DNA from: an uncultured Clostridia bacterium
Lineage (GTDB): Bacteria > Bacillota > Clostridia > Oscillospirales > Acutalibacteraceae
Direction: 5' to 3'
Assembly: GCA_947166135.1 (NCBI GenBank)
Contig: CAMVDB010000006.1
Span: 1-52,767 of the forward strand
Length of the DNA: 52,767 bases
The position numbers and the translations under genes are program-made. Positions 51,398 through 52,767 of the stretch are shown here, one piece after another; positions within the stretch are counted from its first letter, which is position 1, and the number at the start of each line of letters is the position of its first letter. Under the pieces are notes generated by a model that was given only the letters and a program-made list of their open reading frames with translations, did no database searches and had not been told where the DNA came from.

Positions 51398-52767
51398 TTA
51401 TGCGTCGATTGTTGAGATCGTCAGCGTGGTTTCCTCGAGAACGTCGAGCAGGACGCGGACGGTATCGAGGGATGTGAAGATGGTCACGCCGTTCTCAACA
51501 GCCGTCTGACGGATCGCGGTGCCGTCCTCATAATGCACGCCCGACATGATGGCTCTGGTATTGATAACGTAGCTGACGTAGCCTGCGCGGATCGCGTCGA
51601 GGATCTGGGTAGAGCCCTCAGATAGCTTTCTGAGCGTCCTTGTACGGATGCCGTGCTCGCGCATGACCTTTGCGGTCAGGTCGGTCGCCTCGATGTTGAA
51701 ACCGAGATCATAGAAGCGGCGTACCAGCGGGATCGCTTCTTCCTTATCTTCATCGGCAAGGGTCACGATAACGGTGCCGTAGTTCTGCACCTTGGTGCCT
51801 GCCGCGACAAGCGCCTTGTACATGGCTCTCGAGAGCTTCTTATCATAGCCGATCGCTTCACCGGTAGACTTCATTTCGGGGCTGAGGTAAGCGTCGAGAC
51901 CTTTGATCTTCTGGAAGGAGAATACCGGGACTTTGACATAGTAGCGCTTCTTCTCTTCGGGATAAAGCTGGAAGATTCCCTGCTCTTTCAGGCTCTTGCC
52001 TAAGATGACCTCGGTCGCGATATCCGCGAGGGAGTAGCCGGTGGCCTTAGAGAGGAACGGAACGGTTCTGGATGATCTCGGGTTGACTTCTATAATATAT
52101 ACATCGTCGTTTTCGTCTACGATGAACTGGATGTTGTACAGACCGATGATACCGATGGCTTTACCGAGCTTCTTCGCGTATTGCAGGATAATGCCCTTGA
52201 CCTTGTCGGAGATGGAGAAGGAGGGATAGACGGAGATGGAGTCGCCGGAGTGAACGCCGGTACGCTCGACCAGCTCCATGATACCGGGAACGAACACATC
52301 AACGCCGTCGCAGATTGCGTCGACCTCGACCTCTTTACCCATGATGTATTTATCTACAAGTACAGGCTTGTCTTCATCAATCTCAACAGCGGTTTTCAGA
52401 TAATGTCTGAGATCTTCTTCCTTAGATACGATCTGCATCGCGCGACCGCCGAGTACGAAGGACGGACGGACGAGCACGGGATAGCCGATCTCAGCGGCAG
52501 CCGCCACGCCCTCTTCAATCGAGGTAACAGCCTTGCCCGCAGGCTGCGGGATACCGAGCTCCTTGATGATCGCGTTGAAGCTATCGCGGTTCTCCGCACG
52601 CTCAATTGCGGCGCAGTCGGTACCGATGATCTTCACGCCTCTGTCCATGAGGGGCTGAGCGAGGTTGATCGCGGTCTGACCGCCTAAGGAAGCGATAACG
52701 CCCTCGGGCTGCTCAAAGTCGATGATCGCCATGACGTCCTCGGGAGTGAGGGGCTCAAAGTAGAGCT
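51398..52767 (-). CDS. carB: Carbamoyl-phosphate synthase large subunit, C-terminal part (cut by window edge)
   Basis: At least 455 residues; the reading frame stays open to the last base of the window (LYFEPLTPEDVM just before the first internal Met at 52732), so about the N-terminal 600 residues lie outside. The second ATP-grasp half is seen (PVLVRPSFVLGGRAMQIV, IIEVNPRSSRTVPFLSKATG) followed by the allosteric MGS-like domain (EHGIRTRTLRKLSEG, SYVINTRAIMSG, GTAIRQTAVENGVTIFTSL). It makes carbamoyl phosphate for PyrB. It heads the visible pyr genes; carA and the leader are presumably further upstream. Confidence 0.95.
   Translation of the reverse strand, partial: LYFEPLTPEDVMAIIDFEQPEGVIASLGGQTAINLAQPLMDRGVKIIGTDCAAIERAENRDSFNAIIKELGIPQPAGKAVTSIEEGVAAAAEIGYPVLVRPSFVLGGRAMQIVSKEEDLRHYLKTAVEIDEDKPVLVDKYIMGKEVEVDAICDGVDVFVPGIMELVERTGVHSGDSISVYPSFSISDKVKGIILQYAKKLGKAIGIIGLYNIQFIVDENDDVYIIEVNPRSSRTVPFLSKATGYSLADIATEVILGKSLKEQGIFQLYPEEKKRYYVKVPVFSFQKIKGLDAYLSPEMKSTGEAIGYDKKLSRAMYKALVAAGTKVQNYGTVIVTLADEDKEEAIPLVRRFYDLGFNIEATDLTAKVMREHGIRTRTLRKLSEGSTQILDAIRAGYVSYVINTRAIMSGVHYEDGTAIRQTAVENGVTIFTSLDTVRVLLDVLEETTLTISTIDA

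Overview
The window looks like a chromosomal segment of a Gram-positive Clostridia-type anaerobe, most likely near the Ruminococcus/Oscillospiraceae lineage of gut Firmicutes. This is inferred from strong AGGAGG ribosome sites, a Firmicutes-type dcw (division and cell wall) cluster led by mraZ, PyrR-type attenuation, a split PurH with an archaeal-type PurO, a DUF6465-like lysine-rich protein and fairly GC-rich codon use. No rRNA, tRNA, CRISPR array, prophage or complete insertion sequence was seen. It reads as core genome with a few accessory islets.

Layout. 1-1000: a small lipoprotein and a lysine/alanine-rich histone-H1-like protein, both on the minus strand. 1300-3440 (+): an AEC-family transporter with a WYL regulator. 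3580-7410 (+): a four-gene surface or lipid operon (maf, diacylglycerol-kinase-like enzyme, membrane-anchored SGNH hydrolase, GT2 glycosyltransferase). 7490-9600 (-): pyrR and a uracil permease behind a legible PyrR attenuator. 9759-11147: an ACT-domain protein (-) and an EamA exporter (+). 11227-14080 (-): a three-gene membrane/signalling operon (unknown membrane protein, PP2C phosphatase, L,D-transpeptidase-like protein that has lost its catalytic Cys). 14297-15984 (-): pckA. 16018-18963 (+): csoR-copA copper module with two palindromic operators and a CopZ-like domain that may also be translated alone. 19025-31504 (-): dcw cluster in transcription order mraZ-rsmH-ftsL-PBP-mraY-ftsW-murG-murA-divIB-ftsZ. 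31639-34126 (-): a flippase-like membrane protein and a GT4 glycosyltransferase. 34209-52767 (-): a long nucleotide array in transcription order carB (cut by the window edge)-pyrK-pyrD-pyrF-pyrE-pyrB-pyrI-guaB-purE-purF-purM-purN-purO-purH(formyltransferase only)-purD-purL.

How it works together. The last 18 kb join UMP synthesis and IMP/XMP synthesis in one same-strand array, with guaB one base after pyrI at the joint. Many junctions overlap (pyrK/D, D/F, E/B, B/I, purM/N), which suggests translational coupling. Uracil salvage is elsewhere in the window under PyrR control. The dcw cluster has a promoter with an exact tandem 10-bp repeat in the mraZ 5' UTR and a second internal promoter before ftsL. 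Structured intergenic repeats sit inside otherwise compact operons.

Main points of interest: a PurF homologue whose glutaminase half has lost its N-terminal Cys and its glutamine-site motifs; an L,D-transpeptidase-like protein with Cys to Gly at the active site; a nested CopZ start inside copA; a PyrR attenuator with a compensatory loop-closing pair; the PurO plus PurH-C split; an intergenic repeat that supplies the last codons of purN; and a murG ribosome site buried in a hairpin.
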